From contig CAMELE010000003.1 of NCBI GenBank assembly GCA_945923475.1, positions 48,823-112,822 of the forward strand: 64,000 nucleotides of DNA, written 5' to 3'. Positions 44,288 through 53,277 of this stretch are shown in pieces (the first letter of the stretch is position 1; each line of letters starts with the position of its first letter). The stretch comes from an uncultured Mollicutes bacterium (GTDB taxonomy: Bacteria; Bacillota_I; Bacilli_A; Acholeplasmatales; Anaeroplasmataceae). Both the position numbers and the translations under genes were made by a program. Below the pieces are notes generated by a model. It made no database searches. It saw nothing but the letters and a program-made list of their open reading frames with translations, and was not told the DNA's origin.

Positions 44288-44721
44288 GGTTTTTATATTG
44301 GCTAAGAAAACTATTAGGACTTATAGCAGTTATTGTATGGATGACTATTTACATCATTTTAACTATTAATGGTAAGGAGCAATATTCTACATTATTAATC
44401 ATTCTACTTCTTTTAATTATTTTGATTGGAATGTCTATTTATCCTAAGAAGCAAGAATATTGCAGTTGCGGTCATAAATGGTACAAAAAATACACATTAA
44501 ATGAAACCACTGAATCAAGCAAAACTGATAAAAAAGGCAATACAAAAACAACATTTGTTCATATATTTAATTGTAATTGCAAATGTCAAAACTGTAATAA
44601 AGAAATGAATTACGAAATAAAGGCTGATGGCGGCTATAATTTAGTCACTTCAAATGGAACCAAAGAAAGTCATCGCATTAAGCCAAACATATACATGCAA
44701 AATAAAAACTTATTAAAGTAA
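44284..44721 (+). CDS. Two-helix membrane protein with zinc-ribbon-like domain
   Basis: 145 aa. Two transmembrane helices (KLLGLIAVIVWMTIYIILTI and LLIILLLLIILIGMSIY), then a soluble part with CSCGHKW and NCKCQNCNKEM, two cysteine pairs that may bind zinc. Family not recognised. It is translated right after the YaiI-type gene. GGAGGAAAAAAT precedes the ATG. Confidence 0.68.
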   Translation: MRFLYWLRKLLGLIAVIVWMTIYIILTINGKEQYSTLLIILLLLIILIGMSIYPKKQEYCSCGHKWYKKYTLNETTESSKTDKKGNTKTTFVHIFNCNCKCQNCNKEMNYEIKADGGYNLVTSNGTKESHRIKPNIYMQNKNLLK

Positions 44722-44750
44722 AAAAATACACCTAATTTGATGTATTTTTT
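44721..44750. terminator. Bidirectional terminator
   Basis: AAAAAATACA and TGTATTTTTT form a stem with a 10-base loop between two convergent genes. Confidence 0.75.
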
Positions 44751-45646
44751 TTATTACTTTTTTTTAGTTTTTCATGCTCTAGCATATCCTCAGATTTAAT
44801 ATTCTTAAATCCATTACCTAAAACCTCAGATGTATCAGAAACGATTATAAAGGCTTGTGGGTCAAGATCTGATACCATTTCTCTCAATTCTGTCAATTGA
44901 CCAGCTTTAACAACAGTCATTAGCACACCTTTAGGAAGACGTGTGTACATTCCTATACCATCCATTTTAGTTACACCTCTAGGGGAATGGTTAATTAAAT
45001 ATTCTCCAACCATATCAGCTTTATCAGTAATTATATAGCATATTTTAGATTTATTAAGTCCTGTAATAACCATATCAGTAAGCTTTGATGCTAAGAAAAT
45101 AACAATAAGTGCGAATAATACATTTTGAATATTACGGAATACTACAGCACCGGCAATGACAATAACTCCATCTAATGTACCTGTAAAAATAGGAATTGAT
45201 ATTGCAGGGATTCTATTATGCAAAAATCTTCCCAAAAGCTCAGTACCACCAGATGAAACGCGGTATTTACAAAAAATACCTATTGATACACCTTGAATAA
45301 CACCGCCAAATACAGCCCCCATAATTCCATCATCCTTAACTACTGGTGGTATAAACTCAAACAATGATGTCATAAGACCTAATACACCAGTCGTAATTAA
45401 GCAATTAATTGTAAACTTAATTCCTTCCTGCTTTATGCAAATCAATAGGATTGGAATATTACACATTATTATTATAACACCCTTGCTTATTGGTATATAA
45501 TTTGCTAAAACGACCGATAATCCAGATATTCCTCCCGCAACTATATTGTTTGGAACCAAAAAGCAGTCTAGAGAAAATGCATATAGGCAACATGCAACTA
45601 CCATCATAATATATCTTTTTATTTCACGCTTTACTTCTAATTTCAT
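44732..45646 (-). CDS. Second YitT family membrane protein
   Basis: 304 aa, same architecture as the protein at 17804: N-terminal membrane part with SLDCFLVPNNIVAGGISGLSVVLANY and KYRVSSGGTELLGRFL, C-terminal DUF2179 domain with PRGVTKMDGIGMYTRLPKGVLMTVVK. The two copies are clearly different in sequence, so they are old paralogs with perhaps separate tasks. It stands alone with a shared terminator. Confidence 0.92.
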   Translation of the reverse strand: MKLEVKREIKRYIMMVVACCLYAFSLDCFLVPNNIVAGGISGLSVVLANYIPISKGVIIIMCNIPILLICIKQEGIKFTINCLITTGVLGLMTSLFEFIPPVVKDDGIMGAVFGGVIQGVSIGIFCKYRVSSGGTELLGRFLHNRIPAISIPIFTGTLDGVIVIAGAVVFRNIQNVLFALIVIFLASKLTDMVITGLNKSKICYIITDKADMVGEYLINHSPRGVTKMDGIGMYTRLPKGVLMTVVKAGQLTELREMVSDLDPQAFIIVSDTSEVLGNGFKNIKSEDMLEHEKLKKSNKKNTSN

Positions 45647-45682
45647 ACTAAACTCTAACCCAAAAAAGGGTTCTCCTTACAT

Positions 45683-46582
45683 TCAATCATTATTCTTTAA
45701 ATAATTAATATAATAATTTAAGATATTATCTTCCTTAGCATATAGTACCTTATCATCCTGATAAATACAATATGTATAGCATTCAAAATTTACTGGATCT
45801 CCTTCATGCATAGTTATCATTCTTAACGATATATTCTTAGGTATATGGCATTTATAAAACACACATCTAGGCTTAACTGGTCTTAGTGCTCCTGACGGAT
45901 ACCAGGCTCTACCCAAGTATTTTTCATTTTCACCTTGAGTCCTTACATAACAATTATAAAACACAAATCCATATTTGTTATCAGTATAGGTATTTGGAGC
46001 ACATAAATACGCTTTAGAGTTATTAATCTCTAGCATATTAATAACTGAATTTTTTATAATTGCATCTCCAGAACCAAATATAAAATCAACATCTCCCTCA
46101 ATATAGCAGGAATCAAAAATGTTATCAGACTCATCAATATATAGCGTATCCTGAGAGCCAATGAAATCAATATTAAAATATCTTCCACCTTTAGCTGAGG
46201 TCTTAAAGGCTACATTTTGATTATTCTTCTTCAAAGGATCCCTAATATATGAATTTTTAATTCTCACATTAGATATTTTTAAATCTTTTGCATCCGGTAA
46301 AACAGTAACAGATGCAGAGCCAGTAGTACCATAGGTCTTTACTCCATCTCCACCATCACATTCTCTTATTATTTCACCATTTCTTGCATCATAATGAATC
46401 GTTGGCTTATTAATACCAGTAATTGTAAGGTTAGGAGTTTTAATATAAAACTTACCGTAATATACCTCACCACATAATACGATTTCATCATAAGGTTTTG
46501 CAAGGCTTAACGCCTCAAAAAATGAATTTAAATATATTTCATTTGTATTATTTGTTCCAGTTTTATCTACATAATATCTCAA
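45683..46582 (-). CDS. Pectinesterase (CE8), cytoplasmic form
   Basis: 299 aa right-handed beta-helix enzyme that removes methyl groups from pectin. Signature blocks are FIGSQDTLYIDES (catalytic Gln/Asp region), GDVDFIFGSGDAIIKN (catalytic Asp in DFIFG), and YLGRAWYPSG with the Arg/Trp pair. There is no signal peptide, so it acts on imported oligosaccharides, as in some gut pectin users. It pairs in function with the surface pectate lyase at 56526 and kduD. Confidence 0.9.
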   Translation of the reverse strand: MRYYVDKTGTNNTNEIYLNSFFEALSLAKPYDEIVLCGEVYYGKFYIKTPNLTITGINKPTIHYDARNGEIIRECDGGDGVKTYGTTGSASVTVLPDAKDLKISNVRIKNSYIRDPLKKNNQNVAFKTSAKGGRYFNIDFIGSQDTLYIDESDNIFDSCYIEGDVDFIFGSGDAIIKNSVINMLEINNSKAYLCAPNTYTDNKYGFVFYNCYVRTQGENEKYLGRAWYPSGALRPVKPRCVFYKCHIPKNISLRMITMHEGDPVNFECYTYCIYQDDKVLYAKEDNILNYYINYLKNND

Positions 46583-46631
46583 AATATCTCACCTTGCTAT
46601 ATTTTACTCTTACATATAAGCTTTTTCAATA

Positions 46632-46663
46632 AAAAAATCAAAATCATCCCTTGTTGGGATGAC
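46632..46663 (-). terminator. Terminator of the ABC exporter operon
   Basis: GTCATCCC, loop, GGGATGAT on the minus strand (one G-T), followed by TTTGATTTTTTT, after the stop at 46667. Confidence 0.8.
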
Positions 46664-46666
46664 TTT

Positions 46667-48553
46667 TTATTCAAGCTCAAATGCTCCAGTATACAATTGA
46701 TAATATTTACCTTTTTTCTCAATAAGCTCATCGTGGCTACCACGTTCAATTATATGACCCTGTTCCAAAACCATAATTGCTTTTGAATTCTTTACCGTAG
46801 ATAAGCGGTGAGCAATTACAAAAACAGTTCTGCCATTCATTAGCTTATCCATACCATCGGTAACAAGAGCCTCAGTTCTCGTATCAATTGAGGAAGTTGC
46901 TTCATCTAAAATAAGAACTGGTGGATTAGAAATTGCAGCCCTAGCAATAGACAATAATTGCCTTTGCCCCTGCGATAATTGTGAAGCATTGTCTGTTAAT
47001 ATAGTGTTATATCCATCAGGCAAATGCTTAATAAACTTATCCGCATTAGCTAGCTTGGCAGCCTGATATACCTCTTCATCCGTCGCATCAAGCTTACCAT
47101 ACCTAATGTTCTCCATAATTGTACCAGTAAACAGATTAGTATCCTGAAGTACCATTCCTAACGCTTTTCTTAAATCACTTTTTTTAATTTTATTAATATT
47201 TATTCCATCAAAGCGAATTTTACCATCTTGAATATCATAAAAACGATTAATTAAATTGGTAATAGTTGTTTTTCCCGCACCCGTTGCTCCAACAAAGGCT
47301 ATTTTTTGGCCAGGCTTTGCAAAAAGAGATACGTTATGTAATACAATCTTATCTGGATAATATCCGAAATCAACATCAAAGAATCTTACATCTCCAGTAA
47401 CCCTTGTATACGTTATCGTTCCATCGTGATGTGGGTGCTTCCAAGCCCAAATTCCTGTTCTTCCAGTAGCTTCTTGTAGCTCACCATTAACGATTTTAGC
47501 ATTAACTAATGTAACATAGCCTTTGTCCTCCTCAGGCTTTTCATCTAACAATTCAAATATTCTTTCAGATCCAGCTAAAGCCATTATAACTGCATTAAAT
47601 TGATTTGAAACCTGAGAAACCTGATTACAAAACATCTTATTATATCCAAGATATGAAACCAATGCACCTACAGTAAAGCCCAAAATAGAATTTAATGCTA
47701 AATATGAGCCAACCATAATTGTAATTGAATATGAAATATATCCTAAATTATTCATAATTGGCATCAATATATTCGCATAAGTATTTGCCTTTGTAGCAGT
47801 TTGACATAAACGATTATTAACCTCATCAAAGGCCTGCTTAGCCTCTTGCTCGTGGTTAAAAACCTTTACAACCTTTTGGCCCTCAAGCATCTCTTCAACA
47901 TATCCATTTAAAGCACCAAGGTCAATTTGCTGTTTAATAAAGCCTTTACTTGACCTACCCCCTAAAAATCTCGTAACTACAACCATTAAGCATACCGTGA
48001 AAATAACAATTAAAGCTAATATCCAATTTGTAATGAACATAAAAGTTGCGATCATTATCATTGTAATAACACTTGTAATCAATTGAGGAATAGATTGACT
48101 AATCATTTGACGTAATGTATCTGTATCATTAGTATATCTACTCATGATTTCACCATGGCTGTGACGATCAAAATACATTATAGGCAATGTCTGCATGTGC
48201 TTAAACATATCATCTCTTACACTTTTTAAGGTGCTATTTGCAACATACACAACAAGCCTTGCATTTGTATATGAAGAAATTACGCCTATAGCATAAAATA
48301 TAATTACTGGAGTTACCTTCTTCCATAAATATGAACTATCAACTATTCCAGTTTCACTATATTTTTTTTGAAGTTCTGGAATAATGTCGTCAATTAATTT
48401 TTGAGTAAAGCTTGTTCCATAAACAGTTGAAAACGATGTAATAATAATACATAAAAATACAAGTAATAGTTGAGGCCAATATCTTTTTAAAATAATAGAT
48501 AATATTCTCTTCAATGTTTTTAATGCTGAAGTAGAACGCTTTTTATTCTGCAT
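46667..48553 (-). CDS. ABC exporter half, catalytic partner of a heterodimer
   Basis: 628 aa with six membrane helices and one ABC domain. Walker A GATGAGKTT, Walker B LILDEATSSID and H-loop AHRLSTV are normal, but the ABC signature reads LSQGQ in place of LSGGQ. A 45-residue insert (ATGRTGIWAWKHPHHDGTITY) sits before the ABC domain, common in the YheH/LmrD type. With the next upstream gene it forms a heterodimer with one working and one degenerate site. The overlap of 11 bases and the MarR gene make one operon. Confidence 0.92.
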   Translation of the reverse strand: MQNKKRSTSALKTLKRILSIILKRYWPQLLLVFLCIIITSFSTVYGTSFTQKLIDDIIPELQKKYSETGIVDSSYLWKKVTPVIIFYAIGVISSYTNARLVVYVANSTLKSVRDDMFKHMQTLPIMYFDRHSHGEIMSRYTNDTDTLRQMISQSIPQLITSVITMIMIATFMFITNWILALIVIFTVCLMVVVTRFLGGRSSKGFIKQQIDLGALNGYVEEMLEGQKVVKVFNHEQEAKQAFDEVNNRLCQTATKANTYANILMPIMNNLGYISYSITIMVGSYLALNSILGFTVGALVSYLGYNKMFCNQVSQVSNQFNAVIMALAGSERIFELLDEKPEEDKGYVTLVNAKIVNGELQEATGRTGIWAWKHPHHDGTITYTRVTGDVRFFDVDFGYYPDKIVLHNVSLFAKPGQKIAFVGATGAGKTTITNLINRFYDIQDGKIRFDGININKIKKSDLRKALGMVLQDTNLFTGTIMENIRYGKLDATDEEVYQAAKLANADKFIKHLPDGYNTILTDNASQLSQGQRQLLSIARAAISNPPVLILDEATSSIDTRTEALVTDGMDKLMNGRTVFVIAHRLSTVKNSKAIMVLEQGHIIERGSHDELIEKKGKYYQLYTGAFELE

Positions 48554-50345
48554 TAGAACCAGCTCCCTTCACTTGAGATGTATATATTTCATTATAAATA
48601 GCATTGTTTGCTAATAATTCATCATGTGTTCCTACACCATCAATTTTACCATCATTTAAAACAACAATCATATCTGCATCCTCTACCGAAGAAATTCTTT
48701 GGGCAATTATAATCTTTGTAGTATCAGGAATTTCTTCCTTAAATGCCTTACGAATTAAAGCATCAGTTTTAGTATCAACAGCACTTGTAGAATCATCTAG
48801 AATTAATATTTTAGGATGCTTCATCAAAGCTCTAGCGATACATAAACGTTGACGCTGTCCTCCAGAAACATTTGTACCTCCCTGCTCAATTCTAGAATCA
48901 TATTTGTCATTAAATCTTTCAACAAACTCAGATGCCTGGGCAAGATTACAAGCATGCTTAATTTCCTCTTCTGTAGCTTCCTTATTTCCCCATCTTAAAT
49001 TGGAGGAGATAGTACCACTAAATAAAACATTCTTTTGTAAAACTACTGATACCTCGTCACGAAGGGTTTTTATATCATAATCCTTAACCTCTACTCCTCC
49101 CACACGTAACGAACCACCTGTGATATCATAAAGTCTTGGAATTAAATTAACTAATGTTGATTTAGCACTACCAGTACCACCAACAACACCAACAGTCATA
49201 CCAGAATTAATAGTTAAATTGATATCTGTAAGAACAAGCTTATCATCTTTATTTTCATAAGAGAAATTAACATGATCAAAAACAATTGAACCATCCTTAA
49301 CCTCATAAATCGGATTTGTCGGGTTTTTAATTGTTGGTTCTTCGTTTAAAACAGCACTAATACGCTCAATTGATGCTCTTGACAATGTAATCATTACAAT
49401 AATCATTGATAACATCATTAAGCTCATTAAAATTTGCATAATATATGTAAATAAAGCATTTAAATCTCCAGTAGTAAATGTTGAATTAAATGGTGCACAT
49501 AATTTAGCTCCTACAAATGAAACAAAAATAAAGCATGTATAAATTGCAGCCTGCATAATAGGGTTATTAAAGGCTAATAGCTTCTCTGCCTTAACTGAAT
49601 ACTTGTAAATTTCATTTGAGGACTTTTCAAATTTTTTATTTTCATAATCCTCTCTTACAAATGCCTTTACTGTTCTAGCACCAGCAACATTTTCCTGCAC
49701 TACAGTATTTAAATCATCATATTTTGTAAACATCTTTTTAAAATTTGGATGAGCTTTAGTCATAATAAATAATAAGCATAAAGCTAATACAGGCACAACA
49801 ATTACGAATATTAATGATATCTTAGGGCTAATGATCATTGCCATTATAAATGCAAATATTAGCATAAAAGGACTACGAACAGCAATTCTTATAATCATTT
49901 GAAATGAATTTTGAACATTTGCTACATCTGTTGTTGTTCGAGTAATTAAGCTTGAAGTTGAAAACTTATCAATATTTTCAAATGAAAAATCTTGAACAGA
50001 ATAATAGATTTCTCTTCTTAAATTTTTAGCAAAGCCACATGATGCCTTAGCCGCAAACATTCCTGATAATACACCAAATATCAAGGATAAAATTGCAATG
50101 CCAATTAAAACAAAGCCACCAATAATCGCATCTTTAGACGCTGTTCCATTTCCCAAAAACTTAAGTAAAGTAATTTTTGCAGGAGTTCCATCTGTTGATT
50201 CAATTATATTAATAATGTCTGACATCACAATAGGAATTAGAATTTCCATTAGTACCTCTAAAGAAACCATTATCGGCGCTAGTATAGTCGGTACCTTATA
50301 TCCTTTTACGCAGGATAATATACTTTTTTTCTTCTTTTTTTGCAT
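48543..50345 (-). CDS. ABC exporter half with degenerate nucleotide site
   Basis: 600 aa, six membrane helices and one ABC domain. Walker A is GGTGSAKST (Gly to Ala), Walker B ends DDST so the catalytic Glu is Asp, and the H-loop has Gln (AQRISSV). Its signature is normal (VSGGQRQR). So the altered Walker motifs here and LSQGQ in the partner make one weak site, and the other motifs one good site: the classic heterodimeric exporter pattern (LmrCD, BmrCD). It probably exports drugs or lipids. Confidence 0.92.
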   Translation of the reverse strand: MQKKKKKSILSCVKGYKVPTILAPIMVSLEVLMEILIPIVMSDIINIIESTDGTPAKITLLKFLGNGTASKDAIIGGFVLIGIAILSLIFGVLSGMFAAKASCGFAKNLRREIYYSVQDFSFENIDKFSTSSLITRTTTDVANVQNSFQMIIRIAVRSPFMLIFAFIMAMIISPKISLIFVIVVPVLALCLLFIMTKAHPNFKKMFTKYDDLNTVVQENVAGARTVKAFVREDYENKKFEKSSNEIYKYSVKAEKLLAFNNPIMQAAIYTCFIFVSFVGAKLCAPFNSTFTTGDLNALFTYIMQILMSLMMLSMIIVMITLSRASIERISAVLNEEPTIKNPTNPIYEVKDGSIVFDHVNFSYENKDDKLVLTDINLTINSGMTVGVVGGTGSAKSTLVNLIPRLYDITGGSLRVGGVEVKDYDIKTLRDEVSVVLQKNVLFSGTISSNLRWGNKEATEEEIKHACNLAQASEFVERFNDKYDSRIEQGGTNVSGGQRQRLCIARALMKHPKILILDDSTSAVDTKTDALIRKAFKEEIPDTTKIIIAQRISSVEDADMIVVLNDGKIDGVGTHDELLANNAIYNEIYTSQVKGAGSNAE

Positions 50346-50358
50346 AAAAAGCTCCTTT

Positions 50359-50784
50359 CTAAAATTCTTTTATTCCATCATATACCTTATCAAGAAGATC
50401 CTTTAGTGTTTTTTGCTCACTGGGGGTTAATCCCTTAAACACCTCATGCTCTACATTAATAATATTTCTATCAATATTATTGCTTATTTCTAATGCTTTA
50501 GTAGTAAGAACTATTCTTTTTAGTCTTTGATCTGAGCTTAAGGGCTCTCTTATAATTAAGCCCTGATACTCTAGATTTTGAAGCGTTGAGCTTAAGGATG
50601 CTCCTCTAAGCTCAAACTCATTTTCTAAATCCTTTTGAAATACATCCTTGTTTTTACTCTTTCTTTTAATGTATTGGATTATTCTTCCTTGAATGGCAGA
50701 TATACCAAATGCTTGGTTATTTTTTTCAATTTGCCGTTTTAATTTATTCGCGATAATATTTATAGTACATCCTAATGTATTCAT
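50359..50784 (-). CDS. MarR family transcriptional regulator
   Basis: 141 aa winged-helix protein. GISAIQGRIIQYIKRKSKNKDVFQKDLENEF, GASLSSTLQNLEYQGLIIREPLSSDQRLKRIVLTTKA are typical MarR blocks with the wing. It is first in an operon with the two ABC exporter genes and probably represses it until a drug-like ligand binds. The ATG at 50784 follows AGAGGTGTGAGA; a GTG lies six bases upstream. A perfect palindrome is just upstream of the gene. Confidence 0.9.
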   Translation of the reverse strand: MNTLGCTINIIANKLKRQIEKNNQAFGISAIQGRIIQYIKRKSKNKDVFQKDLENEFELRGASLSSTLQNLEYQGLIIREPLSSDQRLKRIVLTTKALEISNNIDRNIINVEHEVFKGLTPSEQKTLKDLLDKVYDGIKEF

Positions 50785-50802
50785 TCTCACACCTCTTGAT
50801 TA

Positions 50803-50816
50803 GTTAGAATTCTAAC
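50803..50816. promoter_or_regulatory. Perfect 14-bp palindrome, likely MarR operator
   Basis: GTTAGAATTCTAAC, 19 bases upstream of the MarR ATG. A further half-site (AATTCTAG) follows at 50818-50825. MarR proteins bind such palindromes in their own promoter. Confidence 0.7.
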
Positions 50817-50894
50817 AAATTCTAGCACAGAAGTTTTTTTTGTGCAAGGCATTAAATATCATTATATCTAGGTAAACGTTTTCTTGTATTTTTA

Positions 50895-51947
50895 TTATTT
50901 ATTTTTATATTCTGTTAGAATTATGCTGTAAGCATAAACATAATCTCGATCATTTTTTAAGCTTAGCTCTTTTATCGTTGAAAAGTATTCATAAGCACTA
51001 GTATTCTTTTGCTTTTTAGCTTGCTTTATAATATGGTCAATACTTGAATTAAATAATGGATGATTACTATCATAAATATTATTTATTAGGCATACTAATT
51101 CCTTGTTGTTGTCAAAGAATACAAAGATTTTCTTTAATGAATTAGGCATTCTTATTAGATTTAAAGTGTGCTTTATATCCTCTTTTACAGATGTATATTC
51201 AGCTAATTTAGCGATATGATAAGAAATTATATATCTAAGAGTAGAGCTTGATTCTCTTTTATAATCCTTAAATAGCCTTATAATCAAATTTATCTTTTTC
51301 TGCATTCTTGAATCAAGATTACCTTTACCAATCTCCTTTTTTAACATTTTTAAATGAACACTAATATCCTTATCGTTAATAAATGCATCGTAAATACTTG
51401 CAATATCATCTACTAAATAAGTCGTTTTTGCAGATGTAACATATGAATCTATTGCACAAATAAACTCATAAGCTTCTTTATAATATGAATTAATTAATTC
51501 TTCAAATTTTACATTTCTTATTGTTTCATTTCCGTTAAAATAAATGTGATATAAAAAACCATCAGAGTTTATATCCTTACCATTTAAAATAGCATGCTCA
51601 ATATGGTCATCTACCATTCGATTTGTCGGATGACCAACTACATCATTTCTAATATACTTAAGCTCTCTTAAAATCTTATTATCGTTAATATTAATGAAGT
51701 TTTTCGATTGGGTAATCCTATAAGATAGAATATATAGGGTGTCGATACAAACGAATAAAACCTGCAGCAAGCCATATAAATTCAATACCTTACCTCCTAC
51801 TTCTTCCACCATTTTATTATTATTTTTAAAATATTCAATTGCAGTATGGTTATTATTTAATGTGTTAAAGCATGATTTTAGAATATACGAGTCACTACTT
51901 AAATCTTGTTCTAATTTTAATAATTCTTTTTTAATGCCGTTTTCCAT
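50895..51947 (-). CDS. Unrecognised helical protein with RN-x4-H motif
   Basis: 350 aa cytoplasmic helical protein. Family not recognised. In the first third, ILRELKYIRNDVVGHPTNRMVDDH holds R-N-x4-H, the layout of HEPN-type RNase motifs. VEEVGGKVLNLYGLLQVLFVCIDTLYIL and other helices surround it. The rest (KIFVFFDNNKELVCLI) gives no hint. It stands alone, flanked by the MarR region and a frameshifted gene. A defence or RNA-cleaving role is possible, but the motif is short. Confidence 0.5.
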   Translation of the reverse strand: MENGIKKELLKLEQDLSSDSYILKSCFNTLNNNHTAIEYFKNNNKMVEEVGGKVLNLYGLLQVLFVCIDTLYILSYRITQSKNFININDNKILRELKYIRNDVVGHPTNRMVDDHIEHAILNGKDINSDGFLYHIYFNGNETIRNVKFEELINSYYKEAYEFICAIDSYVTSAKTTYLVDDIASIYDAFINDKDISVHLKMLKKEIGKGNLDSRMQKKINLIIRLFKDYKRESSSTLRYIISYHIAKLAEYTSVKEDIKHTLNLIRMPNSLKKIFVFFDNNKELVCLINNIYDSNHPLFNSSIDHIIKQAKKQKNTSAYEYFSTIKELSLKNDRDYVYAYSIILTEYKNK

Positions 51948-52004
51948 ATTAAATCCACCTCTTTATTTTACAATTCTATTCTATCATAATATTTCCATTT
52001 ATTA

Positions 52005-52042
52005 TAAAAAATGAGAATCTAGGTCACTAAATTCTCATTTAA
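52005..52042 (-). terminator. Terminator after the TfoX-like gene
   Basis: On the minus strand AAATGAGAATTTAG pairs with CTAGATTCTCATTT (wobble included) around TGAC, then TTTTTT. It begins within two bases of the original TGA stop of the broken gene. Confidence 0.75.
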
Positions 52043-52043
52043 C

Positions 52044-52345
52044 TCATTTTTTCTTATTTGCTAAACATATACAGGTTTCAACTATAATTTCTTTAATTAA
52101 CTCTTTGTTTTCTAAATCGTCAATAACGTACATTGGCTTTGCGCCTTCATATGGCAATTGCTCAGTAAGCATGTATTTTTATTAATTTGAACAATTTTTA
52201 CCATTAGCCTATTGTCACATATACCACCAAAATAAATACCATTGTAATATAAAAAATATTCACCCATCATTGGTTTACAAATAATATTATCAAGCATTTC
52301 TAGCTTTTCTAAAATAAAATCCTTGTATTCCTTCGTAGTTGGCAT
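52044..52345 (-). pseudogene. TfoX N-terminal domain protein, frameshifted
   Basis: The frame from 52345 reads MPTTKEYKDFILEKLEMLDN, CKPMMGEYFLYYNGIYFGGICDNRLMVKIV, clearly a TfoX_N protein. It then fails in the run TTAATAAAAATACATGC near 52173 and ends at a false TAG (52112). In the next frame the protein resumes as YMLTEQLPYEGAKPMYVIDDLENKELIKEI and ends at TGA (52044). One A more in the run of five would restore an ordinary protein of about 100 aa. It is either a real mutation or a sequencing slip. The ABC permease gene ends at 52366 upstream. Confidence 0.85.
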
Positions 52346-52365
52346 AGATTTTCCCATTTAAGCTT

Positions 52366-53277
52366 TTATGCATGCTTTACTTTATTCTTTTTATAAAATT
52401 TATTTAATAATATATATATTGTTGTAAAAACGATGATTGAACCAATCAAAATGATATATGACATATAATTTGGAACAGTATGACCAAAGAATGATAACCT
52501 AACATCAAAATTATCTCTCATTTTATCTACTGCTTCAATAGGTATATTAGCTTTTACCATTTCATCTAAAACTCCGTCCATAAAATGATAATGAACTAGT
52601 GATGTACCATAAGTACCAGGGAAGAAGGATAAAGCCTTACCTATTCCTGCACCAAATTGACTAATTGGCATGTAAGCTCCACAAATAAATCCATAAATAC
52701 AGTTTACAATAACGCCAAATGCAGCCTTTTGTCCTTCAGTTTTAAAGAAGAAATTAAATAAGCATGCAAGGGATGTACCAAATGCAGAAAGTAATATAAC
52801 ATCAAGTGCTATAAGCATAACATCACCAAATGATAAATAAAATCCCACAATAGCTAAATATATTAAAGAGACAATCATTGCGATATAACAAACAAATACT
52901 GATATCAATAAAGTTGATATATAATAGCTCATAGATATAACTGATTTTTTTACAGGCGTAATTGTTAAATCCTCTATTGTGCCCTTATATTTATCCTGAA
53001 TCATTAAAAGGCTTGCACTAAACGCAATAGTTACAGTACATACTGCTAAAAGGCTTGAAAACATAAAGCCTCCAATAAATCCTTCAATAATTCTCTTGTC
53101 AAAATCAAAACCTGCTGGAAGCTGAGCTTCGAAGCTATCTCGGTATACATTTGCTAAAAATGTTACATATAAAATAAATAGAATAAGTGGGGTAATTAAG
53201 CTAGATAAAAACATTCCCTTATCCTTAAAGAAAATTTTAAAATTTCTCTTAACCAAGCATAATAAAGAATTACTCAT
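52366..53277 (-). CDS. ABC-2 type permease
   Basis: 303 aa with six membrane segments. KRNFKIFFKDKGMFLSSLITPLILFILYVTFL is the usual start of DrrB/NodJ-like ABC-2 permeases, and TIEDLTITPVKKSVISMSYY, GQKAAFGVIVNCIYGFICGAYMPISQFG follow. It pairs with the ATPase directly upstream, with an 8-base overlap. The ATG at 53277 follows GGGAGGTGACAAGA; a longer frame from 53301 lies inside the ATPase gene. The exporter's substrate is unknown. Confidence 0.9.
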   Translation of the reverse strand: MSNSLLCLVKRNFKIFFKDKGMFLSSLITPLILFILYVTFLANVYRDSFEAQLPAGFDFDKRIIEGFIGGFMFSSLLAVCTVTIAFSASLLMIQDKYKGTIEDLTITPVKKSVISMSYYISTLLISVFVCYIAMIVSLIYLAIVGFYLSFGDVMLIALDVILLSAFGTSLACLFNFFFKTEGQKAAFGVIVNCIYGFICGAYMPISQFGAGIGKALSFFPGTYGTSLVHYHFMDGVLDEMVKANIPIEAVDKMRDNFDVRLSFFGHTVPNYMSYIILIGSIIVFTTIYILLNKFYKKNKVKHA

